Of a DNA stretch of 64,000 nt, positions 1 to 7,961 are shown in pieces. Source of the DNA: Falsiroseomonas sp050563525 (lineage in GTDB: Bacteria; Pseudomonadota; Alphaproteobacteria; Acetobacterales; Acetobacteraceae); contig NZ_JBNXUN010000004.1 in assembly GCF_050563525.1 (NCBI RefSeq), positions 372,001 through 436,000 of the forward strand. The letters are read 5' to 3'. A model generated the notes under the pieces. It saw only the letters and a program-made list of their open reading frames with translations, was not told where the DNA came from and made no database searches. A program made the position numbers and the translations under genes. Within the stretch, counting starts at the first letter, position 1. Every line of letters starts with the position of its first letter.

Positions 1-422
1 GGAAGATGCTGCAGGCGGTGCTGCCGGGGATGCTGGAGCGGAGGCGCGGTACCATCGTCAACATGTCGTCCGCCTGTTCCTCCATCAAGGGCGCGCCGAA
101 CCGCTTCCTGTATGGCACCACGAAGGCCGCGGTGATCGGGTTGACGAAATCCGTGGCGACGGAATACGTGACGCAGGGCATCCGCTGCAACGCGATCTGC
201 CCCGGCACGGTGGACACGCCCAGCCTCGGCGAGCGCATCTCCGCCAATGCGGCGCAGGCGGGCAGCGAGGCCGCGGCGCGCGCCGCCTTCGTCGCGCGGC
301 AGGCGATGGGCCGTCTGGCGACGGCGGAGGAGATGGCGGCGCTGGCGGTCTATCTCGCCAGCGACGAGAGCGCCTTCGTCACCGGCCAGGCCATCGTCAT
401 CGATGGCGGCTGGACGCTGTGA
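1..422 (+). CDS. SDR family oxidoreductase, C-terminal part (2-keto-3-deoxy-L-fuconate dehydrogenase-like)
   Basis: The frame is open from the window edge, so the N-terminal Rossmann half lies outside; about 140 residues are visible. Counting from the first visible Met (base 6), the SDR catalytic pair YxxxK is Y36 and K40, with the catalytic Ser in the run at 21-25. The stretch 'TKAAVIGLTKS' followed by 'CPGTVDTPS' is typical of the DHRS6/2-keto-3-deoxy-L-fuconate dehydrogenase branch, NAD-dependent enzymes that oxidise 2-keto-3-deoxy sugar acids or 3-hydroxybutyrate. The next gene is a hydrolase that would act on the oxidised diketo product, which supports the sugar-acid reading. The substrate is inferred; the SDR assignment is firm. 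Confidence 0.85.
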   Translation, partial: KMLQAVLPGMLERRRGTIVNMSSACSSIKGAPNRFLYGTTKAAVIGLTKSVATEYVTQGIRCNAICPGTVDTPSLGERISANAAQAGSEAAARAAFVARQAMGRLATAEEMAALAVYLASDESAFVTGQAIVIDGGWTL

Positions 423-453
423 TTTCCCGCGCAACCCGAGTATAGGCGTCCCC

Positions 454-1299
454 ATGAAGCTTCTGCGCTATGGCCCTGCGGGCCAGGAAAAACCCGGCCT
501 GCTGGACAGTTCCGGCACCATCCGTGACCTCTCGGGCGTGGTCCCCGACCTTGCCGGCGTGGCGCTGTCCGCCGCGGGCCTGGCGCAGATCGCGGCGCTC
601 GATCCCGCCAGCCTGCCCGCCGTCACCGGCACGCCGCGCATCGGCCCGCCGGTGGCCGGCATGAAGAACTTCGTCTGCATCGGGCTGAACTACGCGGACC
701 ATGCGGCGGAAACCGGCGCTGCGATCCCGAAGGAGCCGATCGTGTTCCTGAAGTCGCTCGGCGCGCTGTGCGGGCCGAATGACGACGTGATGATCCCGAA
801 GGATTCGGTGAAGACCGACTGGGAAGTCGAGCTTGCCATCATCATTGGCAGCCTCGCGAAATGCGTGCCGGAAGACACCGCGATGGAGCATGTCGCGGGC
901 TACGCGATCTGCAACGACGTCTCCGAGCGCGAATGGCAGATCGAGCGTGGCGGTACCTGGGACAAGGGCAAGGGCTGCGACACCTTCGGCCCGCTCGGCC
1001 CCTGGCTTGTTACGAAGGACGAGATCGCCGATCCGCAGGATTTGTCGATGACATTGGATGTCGATGATGCGCGGATGCAGGACGGCTCGTCCCGCACCAT
1101 GATCTTCGGCGTGCGCCACCTGGTCTCCTACGTCTCCCACTTCATCACGCTGCATCCGGGCGACGTGATTTCCACCGGGACGCCGCCCGGTGTCGGGCTC
1201 GGCCAGAAGCCGCCGGTGTTCCTGAAGGCGGGGCAGACCATGAAGGTGGCGATCCAGGGGCTGGGCGAGCAGGTGCAGCGCACCGTGCCGTATGCCTGA
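454..1299 (+). CDS. Fumarylacetoacetate hydrolase family protein, 2,4-diketo-3-deoxy-L-fuconate hydrolase-like
   Basis: 281 residues, the usual length of the small FAH enzymes. An N-terminal domain (1-65) precedes the FAH barrel. Metal-ligand positions typical of the family are visible as E124 and E126 ('DWEVELA') and D155 ('CNDVSERE'). Enzymes of this branch cleave 2,4-diketo-3-deoxy-L-fuconate to pyruvate and L-lactate in the non-phosphorylated L-fucose route. The upstream SDR would make that diketo acid. I chose ATG 454 because the MKLLRYG start is characteristic of this branch and the longer frame upstream is arginine-rich shadow sequence. Cytoplasmic. The exact sugar stereochemistry cannot be read from sequence. 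Confidence 0.85.
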   Translation: MKLLRYGPAGQEKPGLLDSSGTIRDLSGVVPDLAGVALSAAGLAQIAALDPASLPAVTGTPRIGPPVAGMKNFVCIGLNYADHAAETGAAIPKEPIVFLKSLGALCGPNDDVMIPKDSVKTDWEVELAIIIGSLAKCVPEDTAMEHVAGYAICNDVSEREWQIERGGTWDKGKGCDTFGPLGPWLVTKDEIADPQDLSMTLDVDDARMQDGSSRTMIFGVRHLVSYVSHFITLHPGDVISTGTPPGVGLGQKPPVFLKAGQTMKVAIQGLGEQVQRTVPYA

Positions 1300-1621
1300 T
1301 GGTCCGACCGTCCTGATCTTCGACTTTCCCAACCTGGCCTTCGGGCCGGAACGGACGGAAGCGCTGAAGCCGCTGGCGCAGGACATCGCCGGGCAGGCGG
1401 GCCTGGTGTGGAAGATCTGGACCGAGGAACCCGCCGCCGGGCGTGCCGGCGGCGTCTATCTGTTCGAGACGCGCGCGGCGGCGGAGGCCTACCACGCCAT
1501 ACATGCGGCGCGGCTGGCGGCGCGCGGTGTGACGGGGATCGCGGCGACCTATCGCGGCGTGAACGCGGTGCTGACTGCGATCGATCGTGGGCCGCTTCAG
1601 GCCGGCGCTTCCGGCCAGTAG
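1292..1621 (+). CDS. YdhR-like putative monooxygenase
   Basis: 109 residues, overlapping the preceding hydrolase stop by 8 bp, so probably co-translated with it. It resembles the YdhR group of small dimeric alpha/beta-barrel proteins, usually annotated as putative monooxygenases: an N-terminal beta strand with 'FDFP', a central 'KIWTEEP..GRAGGVYLFET' type strand, then a helix with 'AYHAIHAARL'. No cofactor motif is visible, as is normal in this family. The last 25 bp overlap the 3' end of the convergent VOC gene. The substrate is unknown; its place after sugar-acid genes does not obviously explain it. Confidence 0.7.
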   Translation: MPDGPTVLIFDFPNLAFGPERTEALKPLAQDIAGQAGLVWKIWTEEPAAGRAGGVYLFETRAAAEAYHAIHAARLAARGVTGIAATYRGVNAVLTAIDRGPLQAGASGQ

Positions 1622-1998
1622 GTTCCGAAGGACCAGACCTGGCCCTGCGGGTCGCGCACGGTGAAGTCGCGGGAGCCGTAGTCGGTCTCCTCCAGCGGGC
1701 GCAGCACCTCCGCACCCGCGGCGACGGCGCGGGCATGGGCGGCATCGGCATCAGCCGTTCGCAGATAGATGGTGCCGGAAATGCCGCCGAGCGCGCCGGG
1801 TGGCTGGCCGAGACTGTCGGCGCGCGGCGAGCCGAGCATCACCAGCCCTGAAGTGCCGTAGTACAGTTCGGCATGGGCGATGCCGCCCTTGTCGTCGGGC
1901 ACCACCAGGCCGCGGCGGAAGCCGAAGGCGCGTTCGAGCCAGTCGATCGCGGCCGGCGCATCGGCGTAGCGCAGGCAGGGGCAAAGCGGCGTGTCCAT
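1597..1998 (-). CDS. VOC (glyoxalase/bleomycin resistance/dioxygenase) superfamily protein
   Basis: 133 residues beginning MDTPLCPC, with two beta-alpha-beta-beta-beta modules. The first ends around 'YYGTSGLVMLGSP'. The second ends with the family hallmark 'YGSRDFTVRDPQGQVWSFGTY', here with D and E-type positions typical of the YkcA/PhnB-like subgroup. ATG at 1998 is chosen because the frame upstream is low-complexity arginine/alanine shadow. VOC proteins bind a metal and act on small electrophiles or as antibiotic-binding proteins; the substrate is not deducible. It lies downstream of the AraC gene in the same direction and overlaps the YdhR-like gene tail to tail. Confidence 0.75.
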   Translation of the reverse strand: MDTPLCPCLRYADAPAAIDWLERAFGFRRGLVVPDDKGGIAHAELYYGTSGLVMLGSPRADSLGQPPGALGGISGTIYLRTADADAAHARAVAAGAEVLRPLEETDYGSRDFTVRDPQGQVWSFGTYWPEAPA

Positions 1999-2069
1999 GC
2001 GGGATCTCCATGCCGTGGAGGCCCGAGCATAGGGAGAGCGGCCGGCGGCCGGATTGGAGAAATGTCGCC

Positions 2070-2891
2070 CTATTCGACGAAGCCCAGCCCATCCGGCAGC
2101 CGTCGTCGCAGCAGGGCGCCGGGGGTCAGGCCGGTGAAGTCGCGCACGTCCCGGATCAGGTGGGACTGGTCCGCATAGCCGAGTTCCGCCGCCAGCCCGG
2201 CCCAGCCTTGCTCGGGCACCTCCGGCAGGTGCGCGATGACGGCACGAAACCGCTGCAGCCGGGCGGCCATCTTGGGGGTGAGGCCGGTGCGGGCGCGGAA
2301 TCGCGTGACGAGCGTCTGGCGGGACCAGCCGAGGTCGCGGGCCAGCGCACCGATGGCGATGCGGCCGGCACTGGCCTCGATGCGGCGCCAGGCCTGCGCG
2401 ACCGGGTCGGCGGGAGGCGCCGTGCCGGCAAGGCGTTGCAGCAGTTCGGCCTCGAGCAGGTCGAGACAGGCGGCCGCGCCCCTGGTTTCCGCCAGGCGTT
2501 CGCCCAGGCCGGCGCCGCCGCGGCCAAGTGCCTCGGGGAGCGACAGGAACGCGGCCGGGACGGCGGACAGAGGGGTTCGCAGCAGTCGTTCCGCGCCGAG
2601 CGGCGTCAGCATCACCTGCACGCCGCGCTGGCGGCCGGACATGAAGCTGCGGGCGGGGGCGGGGTGCGGCCTGGCGAGGAAGCCGGCGGCGCTGGCGAAG
2701 CCGGTTTCCGCCGCAGGGTCGGGCCAGGCGACGCCGATGGGCGGGCCCAGGTTGAACAGCAGTACCGCTTCCGCGACCGGCATCTCCCGTCGCCGCAGCG
2801 GCGCGTCGCGCTGCTCGTCGTAGTGCCACAATCCCCGCACCAGGCCGCGCAGCGCGGGGTGGATGGTGCGGGGGTGGAAGGCGAAGCTCAC
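2070..2891 (-). CDS. AraC family transcriptional regulator
   Basis: 273 residues: an N-terminal ligand-sensing domain (about 1-160) without recognised enzyme motifs, and a C-terminal pair of helix-turn-helix units. The first HTH is near residues 170-200 ('IAIGALARDLGWSRQTL'). The second contains 'AELGYADQSHLIRDVRDFTGLTPG', the AraC signature. The start is GTG at 2891, whose GTGA overlaps the TGA of the UxaA-type dehydratase, so the two are translationally coupled. It probably controls the sugar-acid cluster around it, a common arrangement, but no operator could be identified. Confidence 0.85.
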   Translation of the reverse strand: MSFAFHPRTIHPALRGLVRGLWHYDEQRDAPLRRREMPVAEAVLLFNLGPPIGVAWPDPAAETGFASAAGFLARPHPAPARSFMSGRQRGVQVMLTPLGAERLLRTPLSAVPAAFLSLPEALGRGGAGLGERLAETRGAAACLDLLEAELLQRLAGTAPPADPVAQAWRRIEASAGRIAIGALARDLGWSRQTLVTRFRARTGLTPKMAARLQRFRAVIAHLPEVPEQGWAGLAAELGYADQSHLIRDVRDFTGLTPGALLRRRLPDGLGFVE

Positions 2892-4423
2892 ATCGTCGCG
2901 CCGATCACCCAGGGTGCGAATTCGCTGCTGCCGAAATCATAGGTCTCGCTTTTCGTGCGTTCGCCGCTGGCCACCCGCAGCATCAGCTCGAAGATGCGCT
3001 GGCCGGCTTCCTCGATGGTCTCCTCGCCGGTGACGATGGCGCCGCAATTCACGTCCATGTCTTCCGACATGCGCTCATACATCGCGGTGTTGGTGGCGAG
3101 CTTGATGGAAGGCGCGGGCTTGCAGCCGAAGACGCTGCCGCGGCCCGTGGTGAAGCAGACAAGGTTGGCGCCGCCGGCGACCTGGCCGGTGGCGGCAACG
3201 GGGTCGTAGCCGGGGGTGTCCATGAAGACGAAGCCCTTCGCGGTGACAGGTTCCGCGTAGCGATAGACCTCGACCAGGTTGGTGCTGCCGGCCTTGGCCA
3301 TGGCGCCGAGCGATTTCTCGAGGATGGTGGTCAGCCCGCCAGCTTTGTTGCCGGGGGAAGGGTTGGCGTTCATCTCCGCGCCTTCCCGCGCCGTGTATTC
3401 GTCCCACCAGCGCATCAGGTCGACCAGTTTCTCGCCCACCTCGCGGGAGACGGCGCGGCGGGTGAGCAGGTGCTCTGCGCCGTAGGTCTCGGGCGTCTCG
3501 GACAGGATCACGGTGCCGCCGTGCCGCACCACGAGGTCGGAGGCCGCGCCGAGCGCCGGGTTGGCGGTAATGCCGGAATAGCCGTCCGAGCCGCCGCATT
3601 GCAGGGCGACCACCAGTTCGCTGGCGGGCACCGGCACGCGCTGCGCGGCGTTGGCTTCGGCCAGCACCTCCCGTACAAAGGCGATGCCGGCTTCCACGGT
3701 CTTCCGCGTGCCGCCCATCTCCTGGATGTCCATGCTGCGCAGCCGCCCGGCGAGGCGCTGTTCCTTCAGCAGTCCGCCCAGCTGGTTCACCTCGCAGCCG
3801 AGGCCGATGGCGATGACATGGGAGAAATTCACGTGGCGCGCGAAGCCGGCCAGCGTGCGGCGCAGCAGCTTGAGCGGCTCCCCTTCCGTCATGCCGCAGC
3901 CGGTCTTGTGGGTCAGTGCCACCACGCCGTCCACGTTCGGAAACTCCGCCAGCGGATCGTGGCCCACGAAGGGATTGCGCTTGAAGGCATCGGCGATGAG
4001 GTCGGCGACATGGGCGGAGCAGTTCACCGAAGTGATGATGCCGATGTAGTTGCGCGTCGCGGCCCGGCCATCCGGGCGCCGGAAGCCCATGAAGGTGGCG
4101 GGGGTGTTGGCGTATTGCGTCGGCCGCGTCTCGCGGCTCCACGCATAGTCCTTGGAGAAATCGCCCATGGCGCAGTTGTGCGTGTGGACCCAGTCGCCGG
4201 GTGCAATGCTCTCCGTGGCGAAGCCGATGATCTGGCCGTAGCGGCGGATCTCTTCGCCGGGCGAATGCGGGCGGATGGCGACCTTGTGGCCGGGCGGGAT
4301 GCGCCGTGCGCCGACGGTGACGCCCTCGATGACGGTGGTGCCGGGCGGCAGGCCGATGCGGGCGATCAGGACGCCGTCATCGGGGGCCAGTCGAATCACC
4401 GGGGGCTGGGTGCGGACATCCAT
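2888..4423 (-). CDS. UxaA family dehydratase (altronate/galactarate dehydratase-like)
   Basis: 511 residues, full length for the fused SAF plus UxaA architecture. The N-terminal SAF domain (about 1-95, with 'GVTVGARRIPPGHKVAI') is followed by the catalytic UxaA domain with the family-typical 'GFRRPDGRAATRNYIGI', 'THKTGCG', 'LQCGGSDGYSG' and 'GCKPAPSIKLATN' blocks. The conserved cysteines and histidine are those expected for iron-dependent sugar-acid dehydration. ATG 4423 sits 8 bases after a GGAGG ribosome site. Members dehydrate altronate or galactarate to 2-keto-3-deoxy acids, which fits the SDR and FAH genes at 1-1299. The substrate is inferred only. Confidence 0.85.
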   Translation of the reverse strand: MDVRTQPPVIRLAPDDGVLIARIGLPPGTTVIEGVTVGARRIPPGHKVAIRPHSPGEEIRRYGQIIGFATESIAPGDWVHTHNCAMGDFSKDYAWSRETRPTQYANTPATFMGFRRPDGRAATRNYIGIITSVNCSAHVADLIADAFKRNPFVGHDPLAEFPNVDGVVALTHKTGCGMTEGEPLKLLRRTLAGFARHVNFSHVIAIGLGCEVNQLGGLLKEQRLAGRLRSMDIQEMGGTRKTVEAGIAFVREVLAEANAAQRVPVPASELVVALQCGGSDGYSGITANPALGAASDLVVRHGGTVILSETPETYGAEHLLTRRAVSREVGEKLVDLMRWWDEYTAREGAEMNANPSPGNKAGGLTTILEKSLGAMAKAGSTNLVEVYRYAEPVTAKGFVFMDTPGYDPVAATGQVAGGANLVCFTTGRGSVFGCKPAPSIKLATNTAMYERMSEDMDVNCGAIVTGEETIEEAGQRIFELMLRVASGERTKSETYDFGSSEFAPWVIGATM

Positions 4424-4487
4424 GGACTTGTTCCTCCGTTCCCGCAGCTTAGGCCGCGCGGGGGGCAGTGCGGAAGGGCGCTGCGCC

Positions 4488-7400
4488 TCAGGCTGCGGCC
4501 GGCCGGGGCAGTTCCCGAACCGCCACGCCGGGCTGGCGCCGGGCGAGGTCGGCGATGTGGGCGTGGTGGGTGAAGAGGATCGTCTGGGTGGTGCGCCCGA
4601 GGCGGGCGAGCAGGGCGAGCGCCAGGTCGGCGCGGGCGTCGTCGAAGGTCGCCAGCAGGTCGTCGGCGATGAAGGGTAGCGGCTCGGTGCCGGCCGCATG
4701 CGCCTCGACGGCCGCGACGCGGAGCGCGAGGTACAGCTGGTCCCGCGTCCCCTCGCTCAGCGCCTCGACCGGGCATTCGGATCCGTTGTCGCGCACCGCG
4801 CGCAGCGTCGTGCGGCCGGCATCGTCCTCATCCGTGGTCAGGCTGGCGTAGCGACCTTCGGTCAGCAGGGCCAAATGGCGGCTGGCGGCGCGGAGCAGCG
4901 GCGCCTGGCGTTCCGCGCGGATCCGCTCGATTCCGGCGGCGAGCAGGCTGCGGGCCAAATGCAGCCGGGCGTAGCGCTCGGCGGCCGCGCCGGCCTCGGC
5001 CAGGTGGTGCCGTGCTTCCTGCGCCAGCCCGGCGGAATCATGTCCCGCCCGCATGGAATCGAGGCTCGCCTCCGCGGCCTGGCGGGCGGCACCGAGGCTG
5101 GCGAGGGAGTCGCGGAGGGCGGCCTGTTCGGTCTCGATCTGGTCGAGCCGCGCGCGGGCCTGGTCCGGATCGGCCTCCGCGGCTTCGGCACGGAGCGTGG
5201 CCTCGTCGCCGCCATCGCCCTGGCGCAGCAACTCGGCGGACCGTAGGGCCATCTCGGCGTGGAGCGCCTCGCGTCGCGCCGCCCGTCGGATGGCCTCCTC
5301 CAGCGCCGGCAGGTCGGCGGCGCCGGCGGCCTGACGCAGCGCGGACAAGCCGCGTTCGGCGGCTTCGTGTCGCGCTGTGGCCTCGGCCAAGGCGTAGCGG
5401 CGCTGCTGCAGGCGCTGCGCGAGGTCGGCGGCGGCGCGGCGGGCTTCGCGCGCCTCGGCCAGGCGGCGGGCCAGCCGGGCCACGGCGAGCGGGGCCGCTT
5501 CGTCCGGTCCGGCGGAACCGAGGGCTGCTAGCAGCCTGCTTGTTGTCGCGGCGAATTCGGCGACGGTCCGCTGCATGTCGGCCACCCGCGCGGCGTCTCG
5601 GTGCCAGGCGGTGGCGGCCTCCGCGACCCGGGTCCAGGCGCCGAGGGCGGCTTCCAGCATTTCCGCCGAGGCTTCGGCCGGCAGTTCGAGCGCCAGGGCG
5701 GCGGGCCGCCATTCCGCCTCAAAGGCGGCAAGCTCGGTCGCGGCAAGGCTGTGGCGGGCGCGGGCGGCGTCCAGGCGCTCCGCCGCATCCGCGTGGCGGG
5801 TGGCGAGGGTCCTGTGCGCAGTCTCCGCCGCCTCCGCCTCGGCCCACCATTCCTGGGCTTCGGCGAGCATACCGGCCAGGGTTTGGTCGGCCGCGCCGGC
5901 GGGCAGCAGGCCAGCGAGCCGGTCCCGGGTGGTGGCAAGGCGGGTGGCGAGTTCGTCGCGCTTCTGGCGGGCTTCCGCCTCCAGCCCGGCGAGCCGCAGG
6001 ACCTCGGCCTGGGCGCGCCGCCATTCCGCCATGGCCGGCGGGGCCGCTGGCATGAGGCCGGCCGGGGCCCAGAGTGCGCGCCACGCGGCTTCCGCGGCGC
6101 TGGCGCGGGTCTCGGCGGCAGCCTGGGCGGCCTCGGTTTCGGCGCGGCGGCCCCGGAGCAGGTCGAGGCGTGCCGATCTCGCCGCGTAGTCATTCACCCG
6201 GGCGGCGTCGTCGGCGCGGGCATCGGCCAGACGGTCGGCGGCATCGCGCAGGTCTTCGAAGGCGTCCGGATCGGGCGGCGCGTCGGGCGCGCCGTCTTCC
6301 AGCGCGGCGCGGATCCGGCGCCATGCCGTATCACGCCGGGCGCGCTCCGCGGCGATGACGGCGCGCGTCGGCACCGTTTCGCCACGAGCCAGGTGGGCGA
6401 TGGCCGCTTCCAGCTCCGCGATCTCGACACGCAATCCGGCGGCCGCGGCGCGGGCCTGCTCGCTTTCGGTCCGGGCCGCCGCCAGATGCTGCGCCGCCGC
6501 TTCGGCGGCGGGTTGCAGCGGCAGCTTGCAGGCGGCGAGCGCCTCGGCCGTCCCGGTCCACAGCGGCAGGGCGGCAAGCGCGGTCGCGACCTGTCCGGCC
6601 GCGGTCGCAAGCGCCCGTTCCGCGGCGGCCAGTTCGCGATCGAGCGGACCCTCGCCGCGCGCCGCCTCGATGGCACGTCGCAGCGGTGCGGAGGATGGCC
6701 GCCCGGCGGCGTGAGGGGTGGCGGCGTCAAGCCGGTCGCGGCATTCGGCATGCGTCCGGCCGGCCTGGCGCAGCGCCTCGGCGGCCTCCGCCAGCGCGGT
6801 GGCGAGGGCGGTGCGGCGGCGGATGAGGGTCTGGGCGCGGCGGCGATCCGCCGGGCTCGGCAGGGCATCGCGGACGGCCTCCGGGGTCGCGGCCGTGCCG
6901 ATTTGCGCCGCGGCCTCGATGACCTCCGCACGATAGCGATCCACCTCCCGCAGCACCTCCGGCAGGTCGCGGGTGGCGTTCAGGGCGGCGACGCGCTGCT
7001 CCGCCAGCAGGTCGATCTCATCCTGAAGGGCGAGAACCGCCGGGTCCTGCGGCAGGGCGTCCTGTTCCGCCACCAGCCGCTCGGCTTCCTCCTGCTCCCG
7101 GCGCTGGTCCTCTGCCGCCTGGCGGCGTTCCTCGACCAGGGTAGCCAGGGTGGTGGCTGCGTTGGCGGGCAGCGTGGGCGCATCGGCGACCTCGGCCAGT
7201 TCGGCGCGGCTGGCGGCGAGCGCCGTCAGCAGGGGCAGGACACGGCGCAGGCGGTTGAGCCGGGCAGCCTCGGTGGCCAGCATCGAGGCCTGGCGACGGT
7301 TCGCCTCGACCTGCTCGTACAGCGCGTCCAGTTCCGCCTTGGCCGCCAGCCAGGCGCGAGGCTGCACTGTGGCGTCCTCCGCGGCGCGGCGCTTCTCGCT

Positions 7401-7961
7401 CCAGGCCTCGGTCGCGGCGGCAAGGGCGCGCCGGCCGCGGCCATCGCCATGCAGGGCCTTCGCTTCCGCATCCAGCCGGTCCAGCGCCTTGCGCAGATTC
7501 GGCAGGCCCATGCCGGCGAGCAGGCTCTCGCCGGCTTCGCCACCACTGGCCAGCAGGGACAGCGCGCCGCGGCGCAGCGCATCGCCGTTCAGGCCGTAGG
7601 TCGTTTCGAACAGGTCGCGGCCGGCGCCGCCGAGGAGGCGCAGCAGCGCGCCTTCGGAGACCGGGCTGTCGGCCGCGTCGCGCAGCGTGTCCTTGCGGCC
7701 CTTTCTGCGGACGAAGGCGGCGCGGCTGCCGTCCTGCCCGGCGACTTCGAAGCCCAGGCGCAGCTGCGCGGTGTCGTGCAGGAAGGCGTAGGGGCTGCGC
7801 TGCGGGAAGCCGAACAGCGCGTCGCCGATGGCGGACAGCGCGGTGGATTTGCCGGCCTCGTTGGCGCCGAGCACCACGACCAGCGGCGCCTCCGGCGGGA
7901 AATCGAGGCGGGCATCGGTGAGGTGGCCGTAGCGCAACAGGTCCAGGCGCAGCAGCCTCAT
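4488..7961 (-). CDS. YhaN-type AAA/SMC-like ATPase (Rad50/SbcC relative)
   Basis: 1157 residues. An N-terminal ATPase half carries Walker A 'GANEAGKST' (G32-T40). The centre is a very long Ala/Glu/Arg/Leu-rich region of heptad character, predicted coiled coil. The C-terminal half has the ABC-signature-like 'LSEGTRDQLYLALRVAA', Walker B 'PFIADDLLATFDDAR' and an H-loop 'QTILFTHH'. This is the organisation of COG4717 (YhaN) proteins rather than SbcC. Its ATGA start overlaps the stop of the YhaO-like nuclease gene, and the pair presumably forms a Mre11-Rad50-like DNA end-processing complex. The precise role, repair or defence, is not established for most members. Confidence 0.9.
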   Translation of the reverse strand: MRLLRLDLLRYGHLTDARLDFPPEAPLVVVLGANEAGKSTALSAIGDALFGFPQRSPYAFLHDTAQLRLGFEVAGQDGSRAAFVRRKGRKDTLRDAADSPVSEGALLRLLGGAGRDLFETTYGLNGDALRRGALSLLASGGEAGESLLAGMGLPNLRKALDRLDAEAKALHGDGRGRRALAAATEAWSEKRRAAEDATVQPRAWLAAKAELDALYEQVEANRRQASMLATEAARLNRLRRVLPLLTALAASRAELAEVADAPTLPANAATTLATLVEERRQAAEDQRREQEEAERLVAEQDALPQDPAVLALQDEIDLLAEQRVAALNATRDLPEVLREVDRYRAEVIEAAAQIGTAATPEAVRDALPSPADRRRAQTLIRRRTALATALAEAAEALRQAGRTHAECRDRLDAATPHAAGRPSSAPLRRAIEAARGEGPLDRELAAAERALATAAGQVATALAALPLWTGTAEALAACKLPLQPAAEAAAQHLAAARTESEQARAAAAGLRVEIAELEAAIAHLARGETVPTRAVIAAERARRDTAWRRIRAALEDGAPDAPPDPDAFEDLRDAADRLADARADDAARVNDYAARSARLDLLRGRRAETEAAQAAAETRASAAEAAWRALWAPAGLMPAAPPAMAEWRRAQAEVLRLAGLEAEARQKRDELATRLATTRDRLAGLLPAGAADQTLAGMLAEAQEWWAEAEAAETAHRTLATRHADAAERLDAARARHSLAATELAAFEAEWRPAALALELPAEASAEMLEAALGAWTRVAEAATAWHRDAARVADMQRTVAEFAATTSRLLAALGSAGPDEAAPLAVARLARRLAEAREARRAAADLAQRLQQRRYALAEATARHEAAERGLSALRQAAGAADLPALEEAIRRAARREALHAEMALRSAELLRQGDGGDEATLRAEAAEADPDQARARLDQIETEQAALRDSLASLGAARQAAEASLDSMRAGHDSAGLAQEARHHLAEAGAAAERYARLHLARSLLAAGIERIRAERQAPLLRAASRHLALLTEGRYASLTTDEDDAGRTTLRAVRDNGSECPVEALSEGTRDQLYLALRVAAVEAHAAGTEPLPFIADDLLATFDDARADLALALLARLGRTTQTILFTHHAHIADLARRQPGVAVRELPRPAAA

